From contig WNNJ02003690.1 in assembly GCA_012934845.2 (NCBI GenBank), forward strand, positions 19,222 through 83,221: DNA of 64,000 nucleotides, written 5' to 3'. This document shows positions 13,741 through 25,199 of this stretch, piece after piece. Source of the stretch: Pomphorhynchus laevis (taxonomy: Eukaryota; Acanthocephala; Palaeacanthocephala; Echinorhynchida; Pomphorhynchidae). The notes below the pieces were generated by a model. The model ran no database searches. It saw nothing but the letters and a program-made list of their open reading frames with translations, and was not told where the DNA came from. Each line of letters begins with the position of its first letter. Within the stretch, counting starts at the first letter, position 1. The position numbers and the translations under genes were made by a program.

Positions 13741-15361
13741 TTGCTCTCTCACACCCCGGTCTCCATGCTATCCCATTCTGCCCCACCTAGCCTCATTCTC
13801 CCAGAACTCTTTAATCTTATCCCTGTCTCACCTACCGAAGTCACATTTATCCTCATGTCCTTGCACAACGAAACCTCACCTGCCGACCCCCTCCCTACCC
13901 ACATACTTAAATCCATTTGCTCATCGATATCCCCTTTTCTCACAACCTTGTTTAACTCGTCCATCCGCAGTCGTATATTCCCTTCACACTGGAAATCCGC
14001 CATCGTTCTTCCCTCCTTAAAAAAAGCTCGACCTCTCCCTTCATTCTAGCTATCGCCCCATTTCACTTCTTTCTACACATTCTAAGCTCTTAGAACGCCT
14101 CATCTTAATACATCTCAACGCTTATCTCTCCTCATCTATCTGTACCCTCCTTTCCAATCCGTTTTCCGCACTAATCACTCAACAGAAATCGCATGCATGA
14201 AAGCTTACAATGACTTACTCATTTCTCGAGACAAGGGTCTAGATAGTGTTCTCATCTCCCTCGACCTCTGCTCCGCCTTCGATATTGTCGACCACTCCGT
14301 CCTCCATTCTCGCCTCGTTATGATTACCGCTTTTCTTCCTCCTCCGAGCATGGTTTGCCTCATATCTATCCGACCGTTCTTTTAGCGTCTGTTTTAATTC
14401 ATCATCCCCTTCCATCCCTATTTTTTGCGGGGTCCCACAAGGTTCAGTCCTATGTCCCATGCTTTTCTCTCTTCTGCTTGGCGATTTCTCTCCGTTTATC
14501 AAACCTTTCTCCTTTAACGTCATGCGATACGCCGATGACATCCTTATATATGCTCATGCACCCGCACATCGCATACAAGATATCGGCATTTCTGCTTCCA
14601 ACTGTCTTTCTTCTATCTACGAACGTCTCTCCTTTCCCATTTTCGTTCTAAGCCCCGACAAGTCTAAAATAATGTGGATCCTCCCCCGTAAACCAAACAT
14701 ATCTCCTCCCCCTGTATCTTTTGCCTCATCGATCATCCCCATAGTACACAATCTCACTTTCTTAGGATTCCATTTTGATGATCAATTTTCTCTTAAACCC
14801 TTCGTCCGTGACAAGGTCCGTTCGTCTAACTTAATTCTCCGTGACATCCGCAGTATCCGGCTCCATATTGACTTCCGTTCGTGGATGTATCTTCTTTCAT
14901 CGCTTCTTTTCCCCAAAATCGATTACCGCCTTACCCTTTTGGCAAATTCTCAGAAAACCATCATCATACTCCTACAACGCATAATCAACTCTGCCGTTCG
15001 AGTGCTCTTTTGTCTCCGTCGCTTCGACCACACATCTACATATCTTGCCCAACTCTCCTGGCCCACCATCCACATCCGCATCAAGCTCCGTTTTCTTCTC
15101 GTAACTTTTCTTCTCATCGCTGTCGGCTCCCCATCGTTCATCAACCTTCCTTTCTTAGACGACACTCGCATCACCTCGCCACCACTGCGTTCCCGTAATT
15201 CCATCTTACTCCACGTTCCCAATTACTCCAACAACTACGGTCTCCGATCCTTCCTCGTCGCAGCCTCACTCGCCTGGAATAAACTCCTTTTCGACGTCCG
15301 CAACGCTCCCTCCTTTATCACATTCAAACACCTCCTCCGTTCACACCTTCTCGACACATGA
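13741..15361 (+). pseudogene. LINE copy 1 reverse transcriptase and C-terminus
   Basis: RT motifs appear in order: DPLPTHILK and FPSHWKSAIVLPSLKK (13870-14030), motif A SLDLCSAFDIVDH (about 14260), motif B GVPQGSVLCPMLF (about 14430), motif C YADDILIYA (about 14530), LSPDKSKIM and LGFHFDDQF. The tail runs to RSHLLDT at 15361. The frame changes between motif A (frame 1) and motif B (frame 2), so an indel near 14330 breaks it. The right-arm copy has the same break. The longest open segment is 14459-15361, 300 codons. Confidence 0.85.
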
Positions 15362-15455
15362 TTTATATTTATGTTTTGTTGTGGTCATGTAAGCGCGCGC
15401 TGGCACGCATTTGCGACTTTAAAATAATTTTTTTAATTTTTTTATTACAACAATA

Positions 15456-17090
15456 TAATATAAGCTCGAACACATAAGAGGAAAGGACAATCGGGCAGAC
15501 ATCATATCAAGACAACCATTACCATTCACGGCACACACATAGAAAGAAGAAAAACGTGGGCGGAGGGATTAATCAATCAAGTTATTGCAAATCGCATACC
15601 AAAGTCAATCACATTATCTGAATTAACACACGCTTCCATCGGAGATCAGACGTTTTAAACACTACGACAAGCAATTGACGAAAACACGAATTGGTCTGAT
15701 TTAGTCATAAAGGAATACACATGAATACAAGATGAGCTGACAACAAAGAAGGGACTCGTTATCAGAGGCGCAAGGATCGTCATACCAGAATGTATGCGAT
15801 CACGCGTATTGAACCTTGCTCACGAGACACACTTAGGAATATTGAAATCGAAAAGCCTGCTACGGAGTAAGGTATGGTGGCCTCACATGGACAAAGACGT
15901 GGAAAAACCATAAAATCATGTCTTACATGCGCATGTATTGACACACAGCGTATACGGACTCCTATAATCATATCTAGTATACCAGGTCCGTGGGAGATAA
16001 TGCACTGACATATGCGGCAATTTCCCTAGTATAGAGTACATAATTGCCCTTATGACTTCCGGATCCAGATGGCCCATAATCCGAATAACAAAGTCTATAT
16101 CTTCAATGATAGTATCGGAGTTTGTCGAAGAATGTATATGCACCTTTCGAGCTCTAATAGAAATAGTAACTGATAATGGACCCCAATTTATCTCTCCGGA
16201 ATTTAAACAAATGTTCAACGAATGGGGAATTAGGCAAAGATACATAACCCCTTACCATCCTGCGGCCAACGGGGAAATTGAAAGATTTTTCAGATCCACT
16301 AAAAAAGTGATACAATCAGCTCATCTCGAGATAAGAATTGGAGACGAGTCCTACACAAATACCTATTACAATACCGAAATAGTTATCACGTGGTTACCGG
16401 CGCTTCACCAGCACAATTGCTCATTGGTAGAGAACTACATACAAAATTACCAACAATTTGTCGATAGAACAAAAGGACAAAACGATATAACGAAGCCGCA
16501 AGAAGAGATCGAATGATAAAACATAAATTGGAAATCAGATCTAACCAAACACAAAAAGCCCGGCCACATTCACTCAACGTCAATGATGAGGAACTAGTAA
16601 AACAACAGCGCAAGAGTAAAGTAATTCCGATGTATGCACCAGAAATATGGAAGACTGAGAACATATTCGGAAATACTGTAATACTTCATAGACAAGGTCG
16701 GAAACTCAGACGTCATGTCGAACATCTACGGAAAATAGAAAGGAATTCGAGATTATTCGACCTCCCAACTAAGAATAATCTATTTCAAAACGATAGTAAT
16801 GAATCAGACATTTCATCGAGAAGATATAATACGTATACACGCAAAGACCCAGAATTAAACCCAGAAGTAAAATTGGACGTTCTGACTCAGCAACACACCG
16901 ATCAAAGGATTCGAAGGAAACCTTCGATATTCCGGGATGAAGAATAGACCGCAAACATATACTCTTAGAACATATCATTCTTAGAAGAGAAATGATATAG
17001 TGTATTACAATATGTTATCTTAATTTATGATTTATGTTATATATTTGTTCCCCGATTTATATAAACATTATTGTTTGTTTGGCGTCGAAA
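15456..17090 (+). mobile_element. Ty3/gypsy fossil A: RNase H end, integrase and 3' end
   Basis: This pol segment starts at the RNase H end (LEHIRGKDNRADIISR at about 15465-15510), then the integrase zinc-binding region (VIPECMRSRVLNLAHETHLG, then KVWWPHMDKD), the core (VTDNGPQF, TPYHPAANGEIERFF at about 16165-16290) and a C-terminal tail (RRHVEHLRKI near 16715) ending near 16947. A purine-rich stretch 'agaagagaaatg' at about 16984 may mark the start of the 3' LTR. The copy is broken in several places and interrupted at its left side by LINE copy 1. It is older than that LINE and than the inverted duplication. Confidence 0.8.
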
Positions 17091-17099
17091 GACTAATAG

Positions 17100-17420
17100 C
17101 AGACATAAACTAAATTATCATGGCTAATAAGTGACGAGTTGGCTGTTATCAAGAAACACGTAGTCGATAGTAAATATGACCCGAAAACTGAGATTGTAAA
17201 ACTAATTGAATGCAATCCGAAAGCAGCGACGATTAGGCATATCGACGGATTCCAAAATATTGTCTCTACCAAACATCTAGCACCATACCCGAGGAACGAC
17301 AACCAACAATCGTACCAGACTCAAATAGACACTCAAGTAAGTCCATCACCACCAAATAGTATGATGAGAACAAGTTTTACAAAAATCGCAGACACTCGAA
17401 CAGAATATGAAAATTAATGA
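17100..17420 (+). mobile_element. Ty3/gypsy fossil B: integrase C-terminal scrap
   Basis: An open segment at 17139-17417 reads DSKYDPKTEIVKLIECNPK and then HLAPYPRND. This looks like the chromatin-facing C-terminal part of a gypsy integrase from a family different from fossil A. No catalytic core or LTR is recognised. It lies between fossil A and the gag-pol of fossil C, so it may be the tail of a separate nested copy. Incomplete and old. Confidence 0.5.
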
Positions 17421-17839
17421 CTTGAACATATAAGATCGTTGCGCCTCTCCAACAAAATATTTTATTCCATCGAATTTAAATTCAACACCAAAGTCATTAA
17501 ACATAACAACAGATAGCAATTTAATTCACGCCAATGAAATTTTATCCAATGATTCCGATCAAATGCAAGCAAGCAGAACAATACGGAAGTTATTCCTCGA
17601 TAAAGTGATCGTCGAATCCAAACACCTCGCCACCTTCAAGACTATATCGTTAAGAGAAAATGAAGAGGGATATTACTTTTGTATAACTAAAGTGATTTGT
17701 ATTACCAATCATATTATACCATTTATATTGTATATTTATCTTCTAACTTATATTGGGCTTTAGATACTTGAATAACGCTTCTATCTTGTTTTATCATCAA
17801 TTTGAGTTTAAAATAGCACAATTTATTCAAGTATTGTAA
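17421..17839. other. Unassigned spacer, possible decayed LTR
   Basis: Between the end of fossil B and the start of gag in fossil C. A 66-codon ORF (17563-17763) lacks known motifs. The position is where a 5' LTR and leader of fossil C would be expected, but no terminal repeat partner is found in the window. Confidence 0.35.
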
Positions 17840-20738
17840 CATGGAGAAACTACTCAAGCCGGAATTGTTCTCTATACTTTCTAACTCTATCGATTCTGAA
17901 ATCAGTTGGACCCACTGTTAGCGACGTTTCTCAAAATTTTTATCAAAGATTCTAGAACTCTCGGTACCCGATTAATTAGACGTACTAATCAACCACATTT
18001 TTCCGTTAGTTTACAGATACGTTTCGAACGAGCACAAATTTGACTCTGCGATCGAATGTCCGGATCGATTATATCTAAAACCGAAAAATGACGTCTTTGT
18101 TCGTTATGAATTAATCACATGTGCACAAACCGCTGACCAAACAATCGACGAATTTTTACAACATCTGGATCGGCTGAGTAAAAACTGCGAATTCATTGCA
18201 GGTAACGCAATCGAACACCGGAATCTCTACGTCAGAGAAGCCTTCATATCTGGATTGCTGTCGACTAACGTACGCCGAAGATTATTAGAAATATCAAACT
18301 TGACATTATCTGATGCGATCGAAAAAGCACGAACTCTTTAACTAGCCAGGATTCACGCCGAAGCCTATCGCTTAACTGATCCTCAGGTGCCAACCATACC
18401 CATTGCGAAGCCATTGTTAGACCAACATGAACAGTGCTCCTTTACCTCAAGTACACACGATCGATGCTGTTTTTGTGGACAACAACGTCATTCTCGAAAT
18501 AAGTGCCCATCACGGCTTGCTCACTGTAGGCGATGCGAAAAGATTGGCCATTATTCTAATGCTTGTCGCTCCAGACCTTCACGAACGCCCAACAACGCCA
18601 TAGCATCTGTATCCAATGCTATCCAATACCAACAATTCTTCCCGACAGCCACAATACATGTGTCTGCAAGCAAAATTCGTAACATTTCGAAAGCTAATTC
18701 ATGTTTTAAAACAAGGAGAAACATTGTCGGCATTAATTGATACTGGGAGTGCTGAAAATTTTATTGACAAATCGGTTCTTCAAAAGCTCAAACTCAAAAT
18801 GTATAATTACAATTTAAATATTCGCATGGCATCAATGGCATACATGCTTGATAAGATCATATTGTCTTGTGGATATGATAGTACATCAAGTGTCTCACAA
18901 CTCAAGCCGCCTTTTGTGCATGAGTAATTTATGTAACGATATCATCCTTGGCCATCCTTACTTGTTGCACCACCAAGCAATTGCAATGTTATTTAATGGA
19001 AGGCTGCACCCCTAATCATAAGTCGTATTACTACAATGAAGATAGAAACACCGTCACTATTCTCGTCTTTTAACTCAGATTGACATCCCATTGCCATAAA
19101 ATCACAACGTTTTTCTTATCATCATTTAAGTTTTATTCGCTCAATAATTTTCAGAATACTAACCGATGGGATCATCGAAAAATGTCAATCTCCATGGCGC
19201 TCACAAGTGGTAGTAGTTGTAAATCAAAATTCTCAAAGACGATTGGTTATCAATTATTCCGCGACGATTAACAAATTTACGCTGATAGATGCTTATCCTT
19301 TACCGCGAATCGATAACCTAATTGAAAACATATCAAGATTCTTGATCTTTAGTAAATTTGATCTAACATCCGCGTATCATCAACTTGGATTGCGCATTGA
19401 AGATCGGTCATACACGGCATTTGAGGCAGATGGATGCCTCTATCAATTTACAAGAGTCCGTTTAGCTTGATCAACACGCCAGCAGTTTTTCAGCGTATTA
19501 TTGATCAAATGATTAGCGATGAAAGCCTCATAAGAACATACGCATATCTCGATGATCAAATTGTATGGGGCCACGACATGCCAGACCATGATAGAAACAT
19601 CAAGAAATTATAAGACGCTATTGCTAAATCTCAAATTACATTGAATGAATTAAAATGTCAATATGCCAAAATCATGATTAACTTACTGGATTATGTTGTT
19701 GAGAAGAATACAATTCGGCCGAACCCTGACCGCACAAAATCCCTTCTCGCATTAAGTGAGCCCAATTCCAAGCAAAAAGTTAATAGAATCATGGGTATAC
19801 TAGCTCATTACTCATATTGGATTAAGGATTTCTCGAAGCGCTTACGCTCGATTATTGAGTATAAGGCGCTATGACCGAAATTACGAAACGCTTTTGCTAA
19901 ATATGAAATTACATTGAATGAATCAAAATGTCAATATGCCAAAAACATGATTAATGTACTGGGTTATGTTGTTGAGAAGAATACAATTCGGCCGGACCCT
20001 GACCGCACAAAAGCACTTATCGCATTGAGCGAGTCCATTCTAAGCACCAGGTAAATATAATCATGGATATGCTAGTTCATTACTCACATTGGATTAGGGA
20101 TTTCTCAAACGCTTACGTCCGATTATTGAGTGCAAAGAGCTGCCATGGAATGCCGATGCTATGGCCGCATTTAAAACTATGCAGAATGATGTTTCCAGTG
20201 CTGTATTATCATACGTAGATCCACTTAAAGCATTGGTTGTCGAAACTGACGCGTCAAACTCGCGATTGGAGCTGTACTGTCTGAGGAAGAAAGACCTGTA
20301 GCATTTTTTCTTCAAAAAATCTACAACTTTGTGCACGAAAATATTCGTCAGTAGAAAAATAAGTACTGGCAATCGTTGAATCCTTTAAATCGTGGCGTCA
20401 TTATCTACTGGATAGGCACTTTTTGTTTGTTACGGATCAACGTAGTGTTTCGTTTATTTTCAACAAACAACATCGAAGCCAAATAAAGAATGAAAAATTA
20501 GTGCGATTGAAAATTGATTTAGTCCCGTTTCCTTTTGAAATAAAATATAGACATGGGACTCAAAATAATACAGCCGATATAATGTCTCGCTTAACAACTC
20601 CGGCACGTTTGTGACCAAATTACACTAAATTCATAAAGTATTCTTTCATCCCGGAATAACGCGATTAAATCACTTATAAGATCAGAAATTTGCCGTATTC
20701 TCTTGATGACATACACAATGTTATCTCAAAGTGTCGAA
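17840..20738 (+). mobile_element. Ty3/gypsy fossil C: gag, protease, RT and RNase H
   Basis: Parts in order: capsid-like gag reading around 18120-18340, paired zinc knuckles of nucleocapsid (CCFCGQQRHSRNKC, CRRCEKIGHYSNAC at about 18465-18560), aspartic protease (LIDTGSAENFID at about 18730), reverse transcriptase (LVINYSATINKFTLIDAYPL, then FSKFDLTSAYHQL at about 19250-19390), RNase H (FVTDQRSVSF and RHGTQNNTADIMSR at about 20425-20590) and the beginning of the integrase zinc-binding region. It is broken at multiple places and contains internal rearrangement. Its right side is cut by the inner edge of the inverted duplication. No LTR pair is recognised. Confidence 0.85.
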
Positions 20739-20912
20739 CGTGTGTTAATTCAGATAATGTGATTGACTTTGGTATGCGATTTGCAATAACTTGATTGATT
20801 AATCCCTCCGCCCACGTTTTTCTTCTTTCTATGTGTGTGCCGTGAATGGTAATGGTTGTCTTGATATGATGTCTGCCCGATTGTCCTTTCCTCTTATGTG
20901 TTCGAGCTTATA
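20739..20912 (-). mobile_element. Duplicated flank of gypsy fossil A in inverted orientation
   Basis: The reverse complement of 15459-15632: the same RNase H end and linker as fossil A. It shows that the duplication copied part of the host LTR element along with LINE copy 2. Not an independent insertion. Confidence 0.85.
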
Positions 20913-21009
20913 TTATATTGTTGTAATAAAAAAATTAAAAAAATTATTTTAAAGTCGCAAATGCGTGCCAGCGCGCGCTTACATGACCACAACAAAACAT
21001 AAATGTAAA

Positions 21010-22703
21010 TCATGTGTCGAGAAGGTGTGAACGGAGGAGGTGTTTGAATGTGATAAAGGAGGGAGCGTTGCGGACGTCGAAAAGGAGTTTATTCCAGGCG
21101 AGTGAGGCTGCGACGAGGAAGGATCGGAGACCGTAGTTGTTGGAGTAATTGGGAACGTGGAGTAAGATGGAATTACGGGAACGCAGTGGTGGCGAGGTGA
21201 TGCGAGTGTCGTCTAAGAAAGGAAGGTTGATGAACGATGGGGAGCCGACAGCGATGAGAAGAAAAGTTACGAGAAGAAAACGGAGCTTGATGCGGATGTG
21301 GATGGTGGGCCAGGAGAGTTGGGCAAGATATGTAGATGTGTGGTCGAAGCGACGGAGACAAAAGAGCACTCGAACGGCAGAGTTGATTATGCGTTGTAGG
21401 AGTATGATGATGGATTTTGGAGAATTTGCCAAAAGGCTAAGGCAGTAATCGATTTTAGGGAAAAGAAGCGATGAAAGAAGATACATCCACGAACGGAAGT
21501 CAATATGGAGCCGGATACTGCGGATGTCACGGAGAATTAAGTTAGACGAACGGACCTTGTCACGGACGAAGGGTTTAAGAGAAAATTGATCATCAAAATG
21601 GAATCCTAAGAAAGTGAGATTGTGTACTATGGGGATGATCGATTAGGCAAAAGATACAGGGGAGGAGATATGTTTGGTTTACGGGGGAGGATCCACATTA
21701 TTTTAGACTTGTCGGGGCTTAGAACGAAAATGGGAAAGGAGAGACGTTCGTAGATAGAAGAAAGACAGTTGGAAGCAGAAATGCCGATATCTTGTATGCG
21801 ATGTGCGGGTGCATGAGCATATATAAGGATGTCATCGGCGTATCGCATGACGTTAATGGAGAAAGGTTTGATAAACGGAGAGAAATCGCCAAGCAGAAGA
21901 GAGAAAAGCATGGGACATAGGACTGAACCTTGTGGGACCCCGCAAAAAATAGGGATGGAAGGGGATGATGAATTAAAACAGACGCTAAAAGAACGGTCGG
22001 ATAGATATGAGGCAAACCATGCTCGGAGGAGGAAGAAAAGCGGTAATCATAACGAGGCGAGAATGGAGGACGGAGTGGTCGACAATATCGAAGGCGGAGC
22101 AGAGGTCGAGGGAGATGAGAACACTATCTAGACCCTTGTCTCGAGAAATGAGTAAGTCATTGTAAGCTTTCATGCATGCGATTTCTGTTGAGTGATTAGT
22201 GCGGAAAACGGATTGGAAAGGAGGGTACAGATAGATGAGGAGAGATAAGCGTTGAGATGTATTAAGATGAGGCGTTCTAAGAGCTTAGAATGTGTAGAAA
22301 GAAGTGAAATGGGGCGATAGCTAGAATGAAGGGAGAGGTCGAGCTTTTTTTAAGGAGGGAAGAACGATGGCGGATTTCCAGTGTGAAGGGAATATACGAC
22401 TGCGGATGGACGAGTTAAACAAGGTTGTGAGAAAAGGGGATATCGATGAGCAAATGGATTTAAGTATGTGGGTAGGGAGGGGGTCGGCAGGTGAGGTTTC
22501 GTTGTGCAAGGACATGAGGATAAATGAGACTTCGGTAGGTGAGACAGGGATAAGATTAAAGAGTTCTGGGAGAATGAGGCTAGGTGGGGCAGAATGGGAT
22601 AGCATGGAGACCGGGGTGTGAGAGAGCAACGTTGATACTTTGGTCTGGATAAATGACGAATAATAATGGGCACTGATGTTGTTCGGCGAAGAGGAGCGAG
22701 CAA
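21010..22703 (-). pseudogene. LINE copy 2 reverse transcriptase and C-terminus
   Basis: The minus-strand counterpart of the copy 1 RT: template-binding LPTHILK and FPSHWKSAIVLPSLKK (22321-22629), motif A SLDLCSAFDIVDH (21985-22173), motif C YADDILIYA (21627-21911) and the 158-codon tail 21010-21486. An extra disruption relative to copy 1 separates the YADD segment from the tail near 21650. Otherwise the lesions are shared. Confidence 0.85.
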
Positions 22704-22974
22704 GGATTAAGTTAAAAGTGTGCCGCAGAGTCTTAGAGTTGAATGAAGTGATGATTTTATGCTGCCAGAAGGAGTTGCATTTGGTACGTAGTAAGTTGAG
22801 ATGAGACCGGCGATGAGCAAAATAGTAATCACGGAAAGACGGAGTGATCGAGCGGAAATCACGTCTGAGAGAGCGGTTATAGACTCACAAAGCATGACAA
22901 AGTCGACGCTTTGAGTGTAGGCATTGGATGTCAAACCATTGGGCACGGTGCAAGCGACGGTGTGGGTGAGGCTT

Positions 22975-23830
22975 GAAGGGCTAGAGAAGATCGAGAATGG
23001 ATGTGAGTTCAGTGTTGATAAGAAAGGCGAGATCGTGAGGAGAGGAATATGTTATTATGGGAAAGGATAGAGACGATTTACATAAGGCAGAGCGGAGAAT
23101 GGAGTGGTCAAGATATCTCAAATGAGCGACGTAGGATTGTATGTGTGTGAGGAGGGTTATGGTTGGTAGTGAGATCACGGGTGACGAGAAAGTGTTGGGA
23201 TATACCAGGATCGTAGATGGACAGTAAGGTATAGGCATCAAGATGATCGGGGACGGCGATGATGTCGAGTGCTCGGCTTAGGACATGTGTGGGGGCAGTG
23301 GAGATGAGTTTGTGGTTATAGTTGGATCGAATGGGTATGAACTGGATGGACTAGGTGGATGAGCGGCGGGCCAGGCGAATCTTGAAGTCGCACGGAACGA
23401 TTGAAATGATGGAGTACAAAAAACAACAGTGAGACATAAGTTCTGCGATTTTGGTAAACAAAATAAGGAGGTAGTATCAGATGGTCCAGGACGGTATACA
23501 ACTGCGAGATCTAGAGTAATCGGGTTAGAAGAACGACATGTGAGCAGATCAAAAGAGCAAGAACTGAAAGGGGGAGTGATTTTGCGAATAGACACAGGTG
23601 ACGGGCAAATGCGACAATGCCGCCGTGATTAGAAAATCTAGAAAGGGATGAGCTAAGGGGCCACAATCGGCATAGAGCATACGGCGGATGGAGAGGTCGG
23701 CAGTATCGGAGTGCCAGTATTAGATGAGGTAAAATAGATCGATGGATTGATTGGTGAGTAGGTTGATGATGAGATCGGATTTATTGAGAATAGATCTAGT
23801 GTTGAGGAGGCCGAGGCAGAAACCGTGAGT
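22975..23830 (-). pseudogene. LINE copy 2 endonuclease (EEP) domain
   Basis: Read on the minus strand: GLLNTRSILNKSDLII, then DLLTCRSSNPITLDLAVVYR with a following PGPSDTT stretch, then a region with LDIIAVPDHLDA-like text and ISLPTITLLTHIQSYVA, ending in HDLAFLINTELTSILDLL. The reading is spread over several frames. LDLAVVYRPG corresponds to the conserved strand before the GDFN loop of LINE endonucleases, but the GDFN itself is not preserved in a form I recognise. Inactive. Confidence 0.65.
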
Positions 23831-24892
23831 GGTGGTGATAGGGGCTAGTTGAGAAGGCACATAGGAAAGATGGAGCGCCATCGAATTTTTGGGCAGGTGA
23901 GGACAACTTAAAAATTTCCGTCGATGTTTCGGATGTAGAGAGATGTTTTGCCGTTCTCCTCACAACGGCGTTTTTTAATGCGGGTAGATGAGAGTTGAGC
24001 GATTTTGGAGGGTGTGCGATCCGAGAATATGCGAGTGGCTGAAGAGGACATGAGTTTGAATCGTTGAGAGGATAGAAGATGCGTGAGAGCAATGTTTGAA
24101 AACAATTTTTAGGAGAGGGGCTGGGAAGGATTAGATTGAGAAGATTTATTTAGGCGGATGAATGCGACAGGAGAGATGTTGTTGAAAAATGATGGTTTAT
24201 TTGCAGGAACAAGTTACGATAGATAGATCTGAATGCGGAAACATCGTGTTCGAGACGTGCTTGTGGAGATAACGAGGTGGAAGTAGTGATATTAGTGACG
24301 ATGACGCAGCGATCGCGAGGAGGAAAGCGTTTCTGTAAAAAAGGACGAGTAACGTGAGTTGGTGAGATCACGATATGAGAGCTGGGAGTTGAGGATATTA
24401 AGGGAGTAGGTTTGACAGCGGAAGACAAAGAGGGTTGGGATAATAGATAGGGTGGTGCGATGTGAGGAAAGGTTATGAGTCGAAGAATTGTGGAGGTTGA
24501 TGGAGTTGATTTTATTGAAGGATGTAGGTTATTGAGAAACGAGACAGAAGGGAAGAAACGGGGGGTGTCGAAAGTGAAAACATAGGATTAGAAGTGCATG
24601 TGGTGACAGGATCATTGGGATGACAAAGGACATCAGAAGCGACTGGGGTGGTTTGAGTGGACACTTTGGAGGTTGATATGTTCTTATGGGAGAGGTCGCG
24701 TATGAGTTTGGTGGCACAAAAGCCACATAGGAAGTGTTCTTTAGACTTACTGTTGTCGCATGCGATTGTAGTTCATACGCTGCAGTCATGTGTCGAGCAC
24801 TGTACTTGTAGTTGAGCACAGTTTGTGTCGGTCGTAGCTGTCTTCTTACGTCCTCTCATCAACGTCCTTGTGTGTTTAAACTGTTAAATTTG

Positions 24893-25084
24893 CTGGATTG
24901 ATCTGGAACTGGATTGATCTGGAACTGGATTGATCTGGAACTGGATTGATCTGGAACTGGATTGATCTGGAACTGGATTGATCTGGAACTGGATTGATCT
25001 GGAACTGGATTGATCTGGAACTGCATTAATCTGGAACTGCATTGATCTGGAACTTTATTGATCTATAACTGGATTGATTTAGAA
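24893..25084. repeat. Twelve 16-bp tandem repeats at the LINE 5' end
   Basis: Exactly twelve 16-bp units of CTGGATTGATCTGGAA. The first eight (24893-25020) are identical and the last four are diverged. The equivalent place in the left arm (11755-11780) has under two units. The array therefore sits at the 5' end of the LINE, where promoter-bearing repeats are common, and expanded or contracted after duplication. Confidence 0.95.
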
Positions 25085-25199
25085 GTTGATTGATTGTAGG
25101 TATTTAATAATCAAGACAATTTTTAACCAGAATTTTAAGCTCAGTTTTAGCTTATCTCTATCTACGAAAAAGCGCTTGTATGTAAAATCCGCGTTTTTA

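Larger units (their letters stand above)
11755..15450 (+). mobile_element. CR1/L2-type LINE, inactive copy 1
   Basis: A non-LTR retrotransposon read left to right: 5' end with nearly two 16-bp repeats, a cysteine-rich possible zinc-finger region (FLCGFCATKLIRD at about 11935-11975), an apurinic-type endonuclease, a reverse transcriptase, then a C-terminal tail ending near 15361 and a short AT-rich 3' end. RT motifs and the tail (CLRRFDHTSTYLAQLSWP) suit the CR1/L2/Crack group. It is dead: in the zinc-finger frame a TGA interrupts the reading, ORFs are split by frameshifts, and part of the endonuclease is deleted. Its 3' end joins gypsy RNase H sequence at about 15455, showing insertion into an older LTR element. 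Confidence 0.85.
11740..15632. repeat. Left arm of a 4-kb inverted duplication
   Basis: This arm is nearly identical, in reverse complement, to 20739-25107. It carries a whole LINE copy plus about 170 bp of the gypsy element into which the LINE inserted. Inner identity ends at CTGAATTAACACACG (15632, matching 20739). Outer identity fades just beyond the 16-bp repeats at 11755. Protein-level matches are close: a 62-residue RT segment is identical in both arms, and a 158-residue C-terminal segment differs at four residues. Because flanking gypsy DNA is duplicated too, this is a segmental inverted duplication and not two LINE insertions. The left arm lacks about 300 bp of the endonuclease region present in the right arm. 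Confidence 0.93.
20915..25084 (-). mobile_element. CR1/L2-type LINE, inactive copy 2
   Basis: The same element as copy 1, in reverse. Going leftwards from 25084: twelve 16-bp repeats at the 5' end, zinc-finger-like region with FLCGFCATKL and the same preceding TGA, endonuclease, reverse transcriptase and C-terminal tail, ending in an AT-rich 3' end at about 20915. It shares with copy 1 the frame change between RT motifs A and B, so both descend from one already dead element. It retains the endonuclease block missing from copy 1 and is the better reference for this family. Confidence 0.85.
20739..25107. repeat. Right arm of the 4-kb inverted duplication
   Basis: The partner of 11740-15632 in opposite orientation, separated from it by a 5.1-kb loop. 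It is longer than the left arm because it keeps about 300 bp of endonuclease sequence and because the 16-bp repeat at its outer end is expanded to twelve units. The arms otherwise align by eye end to end. An assembly artefact is possible, but the many small differences between the arms argue for real, separate copies. Confidence 0.92.

Noticed and set aside
21149-22621. Plus-strand ORFs across LINE copy 2 (21149-21448, 21829-22131, 22367-22621)
   Set aside because: They are antisense shadows of the minus-strand RT and show the same antisense text as in copy 1.
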